Shown here: piece by piece, positions 19,734 to 28,078 of the stretch | Layout: each line of letters begins with the position of its first letter | How positions within the stretch are numbered: the first letter of the stretch is position 1 | Program-made: the position numbers and the translations under genes | Notes under the pieces: generated by a model | Seen by the model: only the letters and a program-made list of their open reading frames with translations | Told to the model about the DNA's origin: nothing | Databases searched by the model: none | From: Opitutaceae bacterium | GTDB lineage: Bacteria > Verrucomicrobiota > Verrucomicrobiia > Opitutales > Opitutaceae | Direction of reading: 5' to 3' | Assembly (NCBI GenBank): GCA_030648295.1 | Contig: JAUSID010000141.1 | Coordinates: forward strand, 36,726-100,725 | Length of the DNA: 64,000 nucleotides

Positions 19734-20336
19734 CTACGGCGTCGCCGGCTCGGTGCACGCGACCGATACGACCGCCGGCGGCGTGCCATTTCGCAGCACC
19801 AACGGGATTCGCACGTCGCGATAACCTTTGCGCTGCCCGACGATTTCATAGTCACCCGGCAGTATCTTCACCTTCGTTTCCGTGAAGGTGCGCAACGGCT
19901 TGAAATTGCTGATCGTGACAAAGGTCGCGCCGTCGGACTTGAACGTCACTTCGAGCGGCTCGTTCTGCGCCTGCAATGTCGCCTGAAGTTGTTTCACGTC
20001 CGGCGTAACCGGCAGATCCGCGGGCTTCAGCTGCATCGCTTCGTTGTAGCGGCGAACCGCCCATTGGAATTCAGCCCGCGCCAGATACTGCCGGGCCTGC
20101 TCAAGCAACGCGTGGTACTGCCGCTCGGCCGGCCAGGTTGAGCGCTCCTGATCGAACCTCGCGCGCGCCTTCGCCTCCTCCGCGCGCCGCCGCGCCAAAT
20201 CCTGCTGGTAGGCGCGCTCGTAGTTGAGCTGCTCGTCATTCGCCGGGGGCGATGCCGGCTGCGCCGACAGCAGCGCGACAAAAACAAGGATGAGGGCGGT
20301 CCCAATCGTGAGTCTGGCGTAGCGCAGCGTTTTCAT
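19734..20336 (-). CDS. Exported coiled-coil protein with PEGA-like C-terminal domain
   Basis: 200 aa. The start at 20336 gives a signal peptide (LTIGTALILVFVALLS, then AQPA). Residues about 30-90 are charged and helical with heptad character (YERAYQQDLARRRAEEAKAR, EQARQYLARAEFQWAVRRY, TPR-like). The C-terminal part (about 125-195) resembles a PEGA beta domain (EVTFKSDGATFVTISNFKPL, ILPGDYEIVGQRKGYRDVRI). PEGA domains occur in surface proteins and on extracytoplasmic parts of Ser/Thr kinases. The gene converges with yjfF. Function unknown. Confidence 0.65.
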   Translation of the reverse strand: MKTLRYARLTIGTALILVFVALLSAQPASPPANDEQLNYERAYQQDLARRRAEEAKARARFDQERSTWPAERQYHALLEQARQYLARAEFQWAVRRYNEAMQLKPADLPVTPDVKQLQATLQAQNEPLEVTFKSDGATFVTISNFKPLRTFTETKVKILPGDYEIVGQRKGYRDVRIPLVLRNGTPPAVVSVACTEPATP

Positions 20337-20465
20337 GGGGTGAGCGAGCCAACGCACCGGGGTTCAATCACTGATCGCTCGATTCGGCACGGACAAACCG
20401 CAGCGGAGTGCAAGGGAAAGTGAGAGTCAGGGTGAGAGCGTGTCGGTCGAGTGTAGCGCGGATGT

Positions 20466-20592
20466 AGGAGCCTGCTTGCAGGCGATTGGTTTGGTTCGGT
20501 GGGAGCGCGACCGCCCCCGGTCGAAACGATCAAAAGCGACCGAGGGCGGTCGCGCTCCCAACCGATCATCGCCTGCAAGCAGACTCCTACAA
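20466..20592. repeat. Long inverted repeat, family C
   Basis: The left arm starts GGAGCCTGCTTGCAGGCGAT and contains GGGAGCGCGACCGCCC; the right arm contains GGGCGGTCGCGCTCCC and ends ATCGCCTGCAAGCAGACTCC. Together they form a ~60-bp imperfect stem. Related units lie at 27931-28039 and 37085-37160. This is the plus-strand side of the gap 20337-20721, which holds no gene. Confidence 0.85.
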
Positions 20593-20599
20593 AACCGCC

Positions 20600-20722
20600 G
20601 TCATTGGTCATTGGTCATTGATCATTGGTCATTGGCCATTGCCCATTCGTCTCCGGTGCCCTGGTCCCGAATCTCCAGTTTCCAGTTTCCGGTCTCCGGT
20701 CTCCGGTTTCCGGTCTCCCGTC
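20600..20722. repeat. Simple tandem tracts (CATTGGT)n and (CCGGTCT)n
   Basis: About six copies of the 7-mer CATTGGT and variants (20602-20646) are followed by TTTCCAG/TCTCCGG-type 7-mers (about 20675-20722). The second array runs up to the stop codon of the sialidase-like gene. Confidence 0.85.
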
Positions 20723-21762
20723 TACAGCCGCTCCGGCTCCAGCACCACATGCTTCACGCGCTGCCGCTTCCACGTATACGTGATGTGCACGCGTCGGTCT
20801 GAAGTCTGGATCACCGCGGGATACGAATATTCGCCCGGCTCCGTTTCGAGCACGACGACATTGCGCCAGTCGCGACCGTCGCGGGACAGCGCGACGTTCA
20901 ACGGCGTGCGCCCCTTCGGCGTATCATTGTAGACCACCAGGTGCCGCCCATCCTTCAATGTGACCGCATCGATGCCGGAATTCGGATTCACGAGCATGGT
21001 TAACGACATCGGGCCCCACGTGCGGCCGCCGTCCTCCGACCAGGTTTGGAAAATCTTCCCCTGCCGCGTGCGGCCCACGGCCTGGAGCTTCGCGCCGCCA
21101 TGAAAAAGGATGCTCGGCTGGATCGCCGCGAGTTTGAGCCCGTCGTTGAGCGGCGGCGTCGCCGTCCACGTTTTCCCGTTGTCGCTGCTGCGTTCGAAAT
21201 GCACGCGCCATATGCTCGGCCGCTCGTTGCTCTCCGTGCTGGTGGGCGAAAGAATCGTCCCGTCGGCCAGCTGGACCGGCTTGTTCTTGATCGGCCCGAG
21301 AATCCCGTCGGGCAGCCGCCGCGCCGCATTCCAGGTCCGGCCTTCATTGGTGCTCGTGCGCACTTCACCCCACCAGGTCTGCGGCGACGGGCCCACCTTG
21401 TAGAAAAGCATCAACGGCCCGCTCTTCGGTTGAAACAAGACCGGGTTCCACGTCGGATGCCGCGTCCCATCCGCTTGGATACCATTCGCGACTTCCACGC
21501 CCGGACTCCACCGGTCCTTCTCGCGCCGCGACACCCAGATTCCCACGTCGGGATTTTTCTCCGCCGTCCCGCCAAACCACGCCGCGACGAGCTGCCGGTT
21601 TGGCGTTTCGACCATCGTCGACGCATGGCACGACGGATACGGGGCCTGCTCGTAGATGAATTCGGTCAAGACAATCGCGGGTTCCGCCGCGGCGGCACCG
21701 CCGATGCAAAGCGCCGAGCCGGGGAGAAGCAGAAGACAAAGGAGCCGGGTGTTTGGGGTCAT
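20722..21762 (-). CDS. Secreted sialidase-like (BNR repeat) protein
   Basis: 346 aa. The start at 21762 gives a signal peptide (RLLCLLLLPGSALCIGG, then AAAAEP). It is a six-bladed BNR/Asp-box propeller of the exo-alpha-sialidase superfamily, with Asp boxes STNEGRTWN, SSDNGKTWT and SEDGGRTWG plus SRDGRDWR. Other family motifs: YPSCHASTMVET near the start, LVAAWFGGTAEKNPDVGIW, HPTWNPVLFQ, PSILFHGG, PGEYSYPAVIQT. This subfamily is frequent in Bacteroidota and Verrucomicrobiota glycan loci and is not always a true sialidase. A DHDPS/NAL-family aldolase and a sialate O-acetylesterase lie in the same locus. Confidence 0.82.
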   Translation of the reverse strand: MTPNTRLLCLLLLPGSALCIGGAAAAEPAIVLTEFIYEQAPYPSCHASTMVETPNRQLVAAWFGGTAEKNPDVGIWVSRREKDRWSPGVEVANGIQADGTRHPTWNPVLFQPKSGPLMLFYKVGPSPQTWWGEVRTSTNEGRTWNAARRLPDGILGPIKNKPVQLADGTILSPTSTESNERPSIWRVHFERSSDNGKTWTATPPLNDGLKLAAIQPSILFHGGAKLQAVGRTRQGKIFQTWSEDGGRTWGPMSLTMLVNPNSGIDAVTLKDGRHLVVYNDTPKGRTPLNVALSRDGRDWRNVVVLETEPGEYSYPAVIQTSDRRVHITYTWKRQRVKHVVLEPERL

Positions 21763-21917
21763 AAGCACGACGCAATCAACAGCGGGACAATGCGGTTTCG
21801 GCAACGCGGAACATTTCCGCGGCGCGGGCCTCGGCTCCGAAATCGACCTGGCGCCATACGCCCGGCCCGAGCAGGTCAACTTGTGTTTTCGCGTGACCGC
21901 GGGAAGGCTGCGCGGCC

Positions 21918-23834
21918 ATGTCGCGTCGCAATCCCACCCCGGAACAAATGGCCCGCGACCGTTTGCCCAAGGTGCCGCTGACCCGTGAAGGCGTGCGGGA
22001 AATGCTCGCGTTCGCGCGGTACCTCCGGCCCTACCGCGGGCGATTCGCCTTCGGCCTGGCTGCGCTCTTCCTCGGCGCGGTGCTCGGTCTCGCCTTTCCC
22101 CTGCTCGCGGGCGCCCTCATCGACGCCGCCATCGGCTCCGGCACCACCGGGCTGCCGGGAATCGGCCGGCTCGCGCGCAACGACGTTGCCCTCCTGCTGG
22201 CGGCGACCGTCACGCTTCAGGCGATCGCCTCGTTCAACAGCGCGCTCGTTTTCAATCGCGTGGGCCAGCGAGCCCTCGCCGATCTGCGGCGCGATTGTTA
22301 CGCGCGGCTGATTTCGCTGCCGATGACGTTCTTTGCGCAACGGCGGGTCGGCGAGCTGACCAGCCGGATCTCGGCCGACGTCGCGCAAATGGAGGGCGCC
22401 CTCGTGTTTGCGCTGCCGCAGATGTGCCGCCAGGCCGTGTTTCTGCTCGGCGGCGTGACGCTCGTTGCGCTCACCTCGCTGAAGCTGACGGCCGTCATGC
22501 TCGGGACGCTGCCGTTGCTGATTGCCGCCGCGGTATTCTTTGGCCGGCGGCTTCGGCGCTACTCGCGCGAAACGCAGGATCAACTCGCGGCCACCCAGAC
22601 GATTGTCGAAGAAACGCTGCAGGCCATCGCCAGCGTGAAGGCGTTTGCCAACGAGGCGTTCGAGCTTCGCCGGTACGAGCGTGGCAACGACCTCGTGTTG
22701 GACGCCGCCATGAAAGCCGCGCGGTGGCGCGCCGCGTTCGTCGCGTTCTTCATCGTGGCGCTGTTCGGCGGCATCGTGATCGTGCTCTGGTTCGGCGCCG
22801 GGCTTCTCGCGGGCGGCGAAATCACCGCCGGCGAACTCACGCGGTTTGTGCTCTACTCGACCTTCGTGGCCGGCGCGATGGGCCAGGCGGCAGAGCTGTT
22901 CAGCCAGATCCAAAAAACCGTCGGTGCCACGCAACGCGTCCGCGAGCTGCTGCGCGAGCCCACTGAATTTGGGTGCAGCCGTGGTCACGAGGCGGGGATC
23001 GCCGGAGCGGCGGCCGGGCGGGCAAACGCGACCCAGGGTGCGATCCCGGGCCCGCGGGCGCGGTTGCGCGGCGAGGTGGTCTTCGACGCGGTGGGATTTC
23101 GGTATCCGTCGCGGCCTGACGTTGCTGTTCTGCACGACATCACGCTCACGGCGCAACCCGGCGAACGGATCGCGCTCGTCGGTCCCAGCGGCGCGGGCAA
23201 ATCCACGCTGACCGCGCTGCTGCTGCGCTTCTACGAACCGGATCAGGGCCGGCTGTTGATCGACGGCCGGGAGGCGCGGGAGTATCCGCTCGGCTGGCTG
23301 CGCGGCCAGATGGCGCTCGTGCCGCAGGACATCGTGCTTTTCGGCGGCACGATTGAGGAAAACATCGTCTATGGCCGGCCGGACGCCACGGCGGCGGAAG
23401 TTCGCGCCGCCGCCGCGCTCGCGAATGCCGACGAGTTCATCCGCACGTTTCCCGAGGGTTACGCCACGGTCGTCGGCGAACGCGGCATCAAGTTATCCGG
23501 CGGCCAGCGGCAGCGCGTGGCCATCGCGCGCGCCATCCTGAAAAATCCGGCCATCCTCATCCTCGACGAGGCGACAAGCTCGCTCGACAGCGAGAGCGAG
23601 CGGCTCGTTCAGATCGCGCTCGAGCGGCTGATGCAGGGCCGCACGACGTTCATCATCGCCCACCGGCTCGCGACCGTCCGCCACGCCGACGCGATCGCGG
23701 TCATCGATGCGGGCCGGGTCGTCGAGCTCGGCACGCACGACGAACTCTCCGCGCGGCCCGAGGGGCTTTATCGCCGGCTGAGCGCGCTGCAGTTCGGCGA
23801 AACCGCCCGCGACGAAAACGCGGAATGGGTCTGA
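21918..23834 (+). CDS. Type I ABC exporter (MsbA/BmrA-like half-transporter)
   Basis: 638 aa. The N-terminal six-helix transmembrane domain (about 30-330) has the lipid/multidrug exporter pattern (LPMTFFAQRRVGELTSRISAD). The ATPase domain (about 375-620) has Walker A GPSGAGKST, the Q-loop LVPQDIVLF, signature LSGGQRQRVAIARA, Walker B ILILDEATSS and H-loop IIAHRL. It should work as a homodimer exporting lipids or drugs. The linker between domains carries an unusual in-frame insert (about 350-385, GCSRGHEAGIAGAAAG...) whose DNA (22972-22995) resembles the family E repeat. It lies on the opposite strand to its neighbours, so it is not part of the glycan operon. Confidence 0.9.
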   Translation: MSRRNPTPEQMARDRLPKVPLTREGVREMLAFARYLRPYRGRFAFGLAALFLGAVLGLAFPLLAGALIDAAIGSGTTGLPGIGRLARNDVALLLAATVTLQAIASFNSALVFNRVGQRALADLRRDCYARLISLPMTFFAQRRVGELTSRISADVAQMEGALVFALPQMCRQAVFLLGGVTLVALTSLKLTAVMLGTLPLLIAAAVFFGRRLRRYSRETQDQLAATQTIVEETLQAIASVKAFANEAFELRRYERGNDLVLDAAMKAARWRAAFVAFFIVALFGGIVIVLWFGAGLLAGGEITAGELTRFVLYSTFVAGAMGQAAELFSQIQKTVGATQRVRELLREPTEFGCSRGHEAGIAGAAAGRANATQGAIPGPRARLRGEVVFDAVGFRYPSRPDVAVLHDITLTAQPGERIALVGPSGAGKSTLTALLLRFYEPDQGRLLIDGREAREYPLGWLRGQMALVPQDIVLFGGTIEENIVYGRPDATAAEVRAAAALANADEFIRTFPEGYATVVGERGIKLSGGQRQRVAIARAILKNPAILILDEATSSLDSESERLVQIALERLMQGRTTFIIAHRLATVRHADAIAVIDAGRVVELGTHDELSARPEGLYRRLSALQFGETARDENAEWV

Positions 23835-23841
23835 TCCGCCC

Positions 23842-23990
23842 CTGGGAGCGCGGGCGTCCCGCCCGCCACGACATTTCGGATTGCGGATTGCGGATTGCGG
23901 ATTCGCGAGCCCGCGAGTGCTGCACCCGCGGAACCGGCAACACCTCCGCGCGTCCCGAGTTGCGGGCAGGATGCCCGCGCTCCCGGGTCA
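23842..23990. repeat. Paired family A palindromes downstream of ABC exporter
   Basis: One family A unit lies at 23842-23866 and an inverted unit (GCGGGCAGGATGCCCGCGCT) at 23965-23986. Between them are short tandem GGATTGC/GATTGCG copies (about 23878-23902). The inverted unit ends at the stop codon of the esterase gene. Confidence 0.75.
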
Positions 23991-24989
23991 CGGCAGTCGA
24001 TCCAGCCAGGACAGGAACACGTCCTTCCACACCTCGGAGGGTGTTCCCGGCCCGCGGCCGAGTCCGAAGCCATGGCCGCCGGTTTCGACCAGCAGCAATT
24101 CCACCGGCACGTGCGCCGCTTTCAAGGCCGCCGCGAGCAGTTCGCTGTTCTGCGGCGGCACGCCGGTGTCGTCCTTCGCGTGCAACAGAAAAAATGGCGG
24201 TAGTTCCGGCCGGGCGCGGCGCTCGAGCGAAAATTCCGCCATGCGGGCCGGCGACGGCGACGGGCCGAGCAGCTTGTTGCGCGATCCCTTGTGGGCGTAC
24301 GGCCCTTCCATGCAGACCACCGGGTAAAGCAGCGTCACGAAATCGGGGCGCGTTCCCGCCGCCGCATCGCCGAGTATTCCCACGTTCCCGGCAAGGTGGC
24401 CGCCCGCCGAGCAGCCGAGGATCCCGACGCGCCTGGGATCGACGCCCCACTCCTTCGCGTGGTCGCGCACGAACTTCACCGCGACCAGCGCGTCATCCTG
24501 TGAATACGGCAGTCCTTCCTTCGTCGCGGCGGGATCCGGCAGCCGGTATTTCAGGATCGCGACCGTGAGGCCGCGCGCGGAAAAATAACGACCCATCCAG
24601 TAGCCCTCACGATCCATCGCAATGTACCCGTATCCGCCGCCCGGGCACACAATCAGCGCCGCGCCGCGATGCTCCGGCCTGGCCGGCCGGTACACCGTGA
24701 GAGTCGGCACCGTGACCTTTTGTACCACGCGATTGAACCCGCGGTCATCGTAGTTGTTGTGCCGGTAGATGACCTCCTCGATCGTCGGCGCCGTGTTCGC
24801 CGGCAGCGGCGGACGGAGCGGAAGCTCTTCGACGGTCTGGGCGGAGAGGTAGCTGGCCGATGCCGCGACGATCAAAGCCCGTAGCAGCCGAGGTAACGAG
24901 GCTGAGGCGATAGCGAAAACCGCACCTGGCAACCTTACGTCGGCCGTAACGCCGCACGAGGCTTGGATCGAATCGCAACCTGCATTCAT
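23988..24989 (-). CDS. Secreted alpha/beta-hydrolase esterase (BD-FAE/acetyl-xylan esterase-like)
   Basis: 333 aa. The ATG at 24989 lies 4 bp after the sialate O-acetylesterase stop, so translation is probably coupled and this start is favoured. Family motifs are the oxyanion loop IVCPGGGYGY, nucleophile elbow GILGCSAGGHLA, acid in LHAKDDTGVPP, and His in ETGGHGFGLG. It likely deacetylates carbohydrates or cleaves phenolic esters in the periplasm. The hydrophobic signal stretch (ASLPRLLRALIVAASA, about 29-45) is partly encoded by a copy of the family E dispersed repeat (24879-24905), so the N-terminus seems to have been remodelled by repeat insertion. Confidence 0.82.
   Translation of the reverse strand: MNAGCDSIQASCGVTADVRLPGAVFAIASASLPRLLRALIVAASASYLSAQTVEELPLRPPLPANTAPTIEEVIYRHNNYDDRGFNRVVQKVTVPTLTVYRPARPEHRGAALIVCPGGGYGYIAMDREGYWMGRYFSARGLTVAILKYRLPDPAATKEGLPYSQDDALVAVKFVRDHAKEWGVDPRRVGILGCSAGGHLAGNVGILGDAAAGTRPDFVTLLYPVVCMEGPYAHKGSRNKLLGPSPSPARMAEFSLERRARPELPPFFLLHAKDDTGVPPQNSELLAAALKAAHVPVELLLVETGGHGFGLGRGPGTPSEVWKDVFLSWLDRLP
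24879..24905. repeat. Family E repeat copy inside the esterase 5' end
   Basis: The stretch CGTAGCAGCCGAGGTAACGAGG, here read in halves CGTAGCAGCCG and AGGTAACGAGG, matches the cores at 7771 and 9439 with only one or two differences. On the minus strand it encodes part of the signal-peptide region of the esterase. Confidence 0.7.
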
Positions 24990-24993
24990 CGCG

Positions 24994-26568
24994 TCACCAG
25001 TTGTCCGACCGGAAAGGCGCGGCCGGAAGTCCGGCGCCATTGAACAGCCGCGCGTCGGGGGAATTCCGCCACGCATAGCGCACGGCGACCGGTTGCGCGA
25101 CCGAGTCGGCGCTGACGATCACGGCCTGCCCGTCCACGCGCGCGGTCGCGGAGACGAACTTGCGATCCTCACCGGCGACCTCGAATGAGATCAGGCCGTC
25201 GTCTTTCGCCGGGTCCAGCCGCAGCCCCGCCGCATGCGTGAAGCTGACGCGCATGCCCTTGCCGTCGCGCTTCGCCGCCTTGAACAGCGGGCCATCCGTC
25301 TCGATCTTTTCGCGGAAAAGCTGCTGCCGGGCGTGCAGCGCGAGCCGGTGGCCGACGTCCTGCTTGTTCTTCGGATGAATGTCCTTCGGCGCTCCGATGT
25401 CGATCGTCACCGCCATGCCGGTCTTCGGCAGCGCGAGGGCCCTCGTCTGCGCCTCGCGCAGATAGGCCCAGACGTCCCCCGTGTTGCCCGCGCCGCTCTC
25501 GAAATTCGCCAGCTGCACGAAATAGAACGGCAGCGGCTGGTCGAATTCGCGGCGCCACTGTTTGATCATGTCGGTGAACAGCGAGCTGTACTCGGCGTGC
25601 CGCGCGGCGTTGCTTTCCCCCTGATACCAGATTGCGCCCGCCAACCCGTATGGCACCAGCGGCGCGATCATGCCGTTGTAGAGGGAAGCCGGCAGCCACC
25701 GGCTGCCGGGGCCCTCGGGTGCGACCGGAGCGCGCGCCGTGAAGGGCTGGCCGGCGGCTTTGGCCGCGGCCTGGTTCGCCTTCCATTTCTCCATCGCCGC
25801 GGCATGCGCCGTCTGCCGCGCCGGAAAATCCGCCAGCGTTTTTTCCCAGCGCGCAAAAATCCCCTTCGCCGCCGGGTTCGCCCGCAGCATCGGCTCGCTC
25901 ATCCAGGATTCGATCTGCGTGCCGCCCCACGAGCTGTTCACGATCCCGATCGGCACCTGGAGCTTCTGGTGGAGATCCCGCGCGAAGAAAAACGCGACTG
26001 CGGAGAAATTTCCGACCGTCGCCGGTGAGCACGGTGCCCAATCGCCCTTCACATCGTCCTTCGGCTGCTCGGCCGCCGTGAGCGTCACCTTGAACTGGCG
26101 AATCAAGGGAAAGTTCGCCGCGGCGATTTCCGCCTCCGCGCGCTCGGCGTTGCGAACGATGAACCCCATGTTCGACTGGCCGGAACAGAGCCACACGTCG
26201 CCGACGAGCACGTCGCGCACGCGCACCGTATTCGTGCCGGTGACCACCAGCTCGGCGGGCTGGGCCGAAATCTTCAGCGGCTTCAACATGGCTTTCCAAT
26301 GCCCGTCGGCGGGCGTCGTCACCGCCACCGTCTGGTTGCCGAACTTCACCTGGACCTTCTCCGCCGGAGCCGCGCGACCGAAGATCGCGATCGCCTGACC
26401 GCGCTGGAGCACGGCGCCATCGCGGAACAGCGGGGCGAGGGTGACATCGGCATGGGCGCGCAGCGCGGCGGCGAGCAGAACCGCCGCATACGTTGCGCGT
26501 CGGATACAAAACGCCGCGAGCGATGCCCGCAAAATGCCGGGACGAGAGGACACGAGGTGCGATTTCAT
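24994..26568 (-). CDS. Sialate O-acetylesterase family protein (SGNH hydrolase)
   Basis: 524 aa. The start at 26568 gives a signal peptide (ATYAAVLLAAALRAHA). Family signatures: catalytic Ser in WLCSGQSNMGF, YQGESNAARHAEY, and the Asp/His block GAPKDIHPKNKQDVGHRLAL. This family (SIAE, now partly CE20) removes O-acetyl groups from sialic acids or from xylan, so the substrate depends on context. The neighbours (MFS transporter, NAL/DHDPS-family aldolase, sialidase-like protein) favour an acetylated sugar acid, but this is inference. The gene is second in a minus-strand run MFS - SIAE - esterase with very short gaps (50 and 4 bp). Confidence 0.87.
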   Translation of the reverse strand: MKSHLVSSRPGILRASLAAFCIRRATYAAVLLAAALRAHADVTLAPLFRDGAVLQRGQAIAIFGRAAPAEKVQVKFGNQTVAVTTPADGHWKAMLKPLKISAQPAELVVTGTNTVRVRDVLVGDVWLCSGQSNMGFIVRNAERAEAEIAAANFPLIRQFKVTLTAAEQPKDDVKGDWAPCSPATVGNFSAVAFFFARDLHQKLQVPIGIVNSSWGGTQIESWMSEPMLRANPAAKGIFARWEKTLADFPARQTAHAAAMEKWKANQAAAKAAGQPFTARAPVAPEGPGSRWLPASLYNGMIAPLVPYGLAGAIWYQGESNAARHAEYSSLFTDMIKQWRREFDQPLPFYFVQLANFESGAGNTGDVWAYLREAQTRALALPKTGMAVTIDIGAPKDIHPKNKQDVGHRLALHARQQLFREKIETDGPLFKAAKRDGKGMRVSFTHAAGLRLDPAKDDGLISFEVAGEDRKFVSATARVDGQAVIVSADSVAQPVAVRYAWRNSPDARLFNGAGLPAAPFRSDNW

Positions 26569-26618
26569 TTGAGAGTGCGAAAACACTTTGGCCGGCTTTA
26601 GGGCAACCGCGCAACCCA

Positions 26619-27863
26619 TCATGCCGGGATTGCCGCAATCCGTGGCTCCTCCCGCGGCTTGATCATGAGCACAATGAACACAGAGAGCAGCGCCACCCCG
26701 GCGAACACACCGAAGATCACGTTGAGCGGGACATGGCGATCGCGCAGCGAACCGAAGGCCCAGTCTCCGAAACCGCCGCAGCTGATGCTGACGAGGTTCA
26801 TGATGCCGTAGCCGGTGGCGCGCCACTCGGGTCGCGCGATCTGGCAAAGGATCGGCATGTTGTTGCAGTCGAAAAATCCCCAGCCGAGCCCGAAGATGAT
26901 CAGTCCGACGATGGCGACCGTGAGCGTTCCGGCATTGCCGACGCTAAAGAGCGCCGGAAGGAACATCATCATCCCGATCGCGCTGGTGAAGATCCGGCCC
27001 CGTGACGTCGTCCGCATCCATCGGTCCGCCAGCGCGCCGCCGAGCAGCGCACCGACGAGAGAGGCGATCTGCACGTAGAGGATCGCGCTGACGCCGGCCT
27101 TGCCCTGGCCGAGATGGAATTTCTCCCGCAGAATCTCGGGCATCCAGTCGCGGACGACCCAGCCCGCGATCGCGGGCAGCGTGAAGTACAATACGAGCAG
27201 GAGGAAATTGCGGTTGCCGAGCAGCGCGCGAAAAACGTTGGCGTCCGGCTTCGACTCGTCCGGTTCGGACTTCGGCTGGGCGGGATTGCGCAGCGCGGCG
27301 AGCAGCGGCAGCGCGTAGAGGACGCCGATCATGCCGCAGGTGGAGAACGCCCAGCGCCAGCCGTGATCCGGCGAGTCGGCGATGTAGCCGGCAAACCCGC
27401 CGAGGATCTGGCCGAGGTAGATGCCGGTTTGGTGCACGCCCACCGCTCGTGAGCGCGTGAGCCCCGGGTGATAGTCGGCAATCAGCGCGAGCGCGGCGGG
27501 AATGTAGAACGCCTCGCTCACGCCCATGCACGCCCGCGCCACCATCAGTTCGTGGAACGTGGTCGTGTGGCCCGTCCACCACGTGACTACCGACCAGACG
27601 AACAGGCTGGCGGTGATGACGTAACGCTTGCCCACCTTGTCCGCGACGTATCCAGCAAATGGACTCAGTACGGCGTAGGTCCACTTGAACATCCCGAGAA
27701 TCAGCCCCCAGTCGGCCTTGTTTGCGATGCTCGGGATGTCGCCGACCATCGATGCCTTCATCGTCGCGAGCATCTGCCGGTCGAGGTAGTTCAGCAGTGC
27801 GACCGGGAAAAGCAGCGCGACAACGAACCAGGCGTAACGGGCGGTGTTGGAAGGCGGCGTCAT
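26619..27863 (-). CDS. MFS transporter (ExuT/ACS-like, sugar acid)
   Basis: 414 aa with about 12 hydrophobic helices. ACS/ExuT-type features: YAWFVVALLFPVALLNYLDRQ at TM1, the loop motif GYVADKVGKRYVIT, RACMGVSEAFYIPAALALIAD, SRAVGVHQTGIYLGQILGG. It should be a proton-coupled symporter in the inner membrane. The family carries hexuronates, galactonate, sialic acid and related acids. Being next to an N-acetylneuraminate-lyase-family aldolase and a sialate esterase, it is a candidate importer for the released acid sugar. Confidence 0.83.
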   Translation of the reverse strand: MTPPSNTARYAWFVVALLFPVALLNYLDRQMLATMKASMVGDIPSIANKADWGLILGMFKWTYAVLSPFAGYVADKVGKRYVITASLFVWSVVTWWTGHTTTFHELMVARACMGVSEAFYIPAALALIADYHPGLTRSRAVGVHQTGIYLGQILGGFAGYIADSPDHGWRWAFSTCGMIGVLYALPLLAALRNPAQPKSEPDESKPDANVFRALLGNRNFLLLVLYFTLPAIAGWVVRDWMPEILREKFHLGQGKAGVSAILYVQIASLVGALLGGALADRWMRTTSRGRIFTSAIGMMMFLPALFSVGNAGTLTVAIVGLIIFGLGWGFFDCNNMPILCQIARPEWRATGYGIMNLVSISCGGFGDWAFGSLRDRHVPLNVIFGVFAGVALLSVFIVLMIKPREEPRIAAIPA

Positions 27864-27930
27864 GAAGGGGCGTGAATCGGCAGGCGCGGGTTACAAGGGC
27901 GGAGAAACACGCCCGGCTGCCAATGAAAAA

Positions 27931-28039
27931 GCATGCTTGCAGGCGATGGATTGAATGGGAGCGCGACCGCCCTCGGTCGCAACGATCCGCATACCAAGGG
28001 CAGATCTCGCTACCACAAAATCGCCTGCAAGCAGGCTAC
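27931..28039. repeat. Family C inverted repeat copy
   Basis: GCTTGCAGGCGAT and GGGAGCGCGACCGCCCTCGG occur on the left, and ATCGCCTGCAAGCAGGCT closes the right, as in 20466-20592. It fills the gap between the aldolase and the MFS gene. Confidence 0.8.
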
Positions 28040-28078
28040 ATGAATGCCGATCAGGCTCCTCGTGCATGCGACCTGGAA

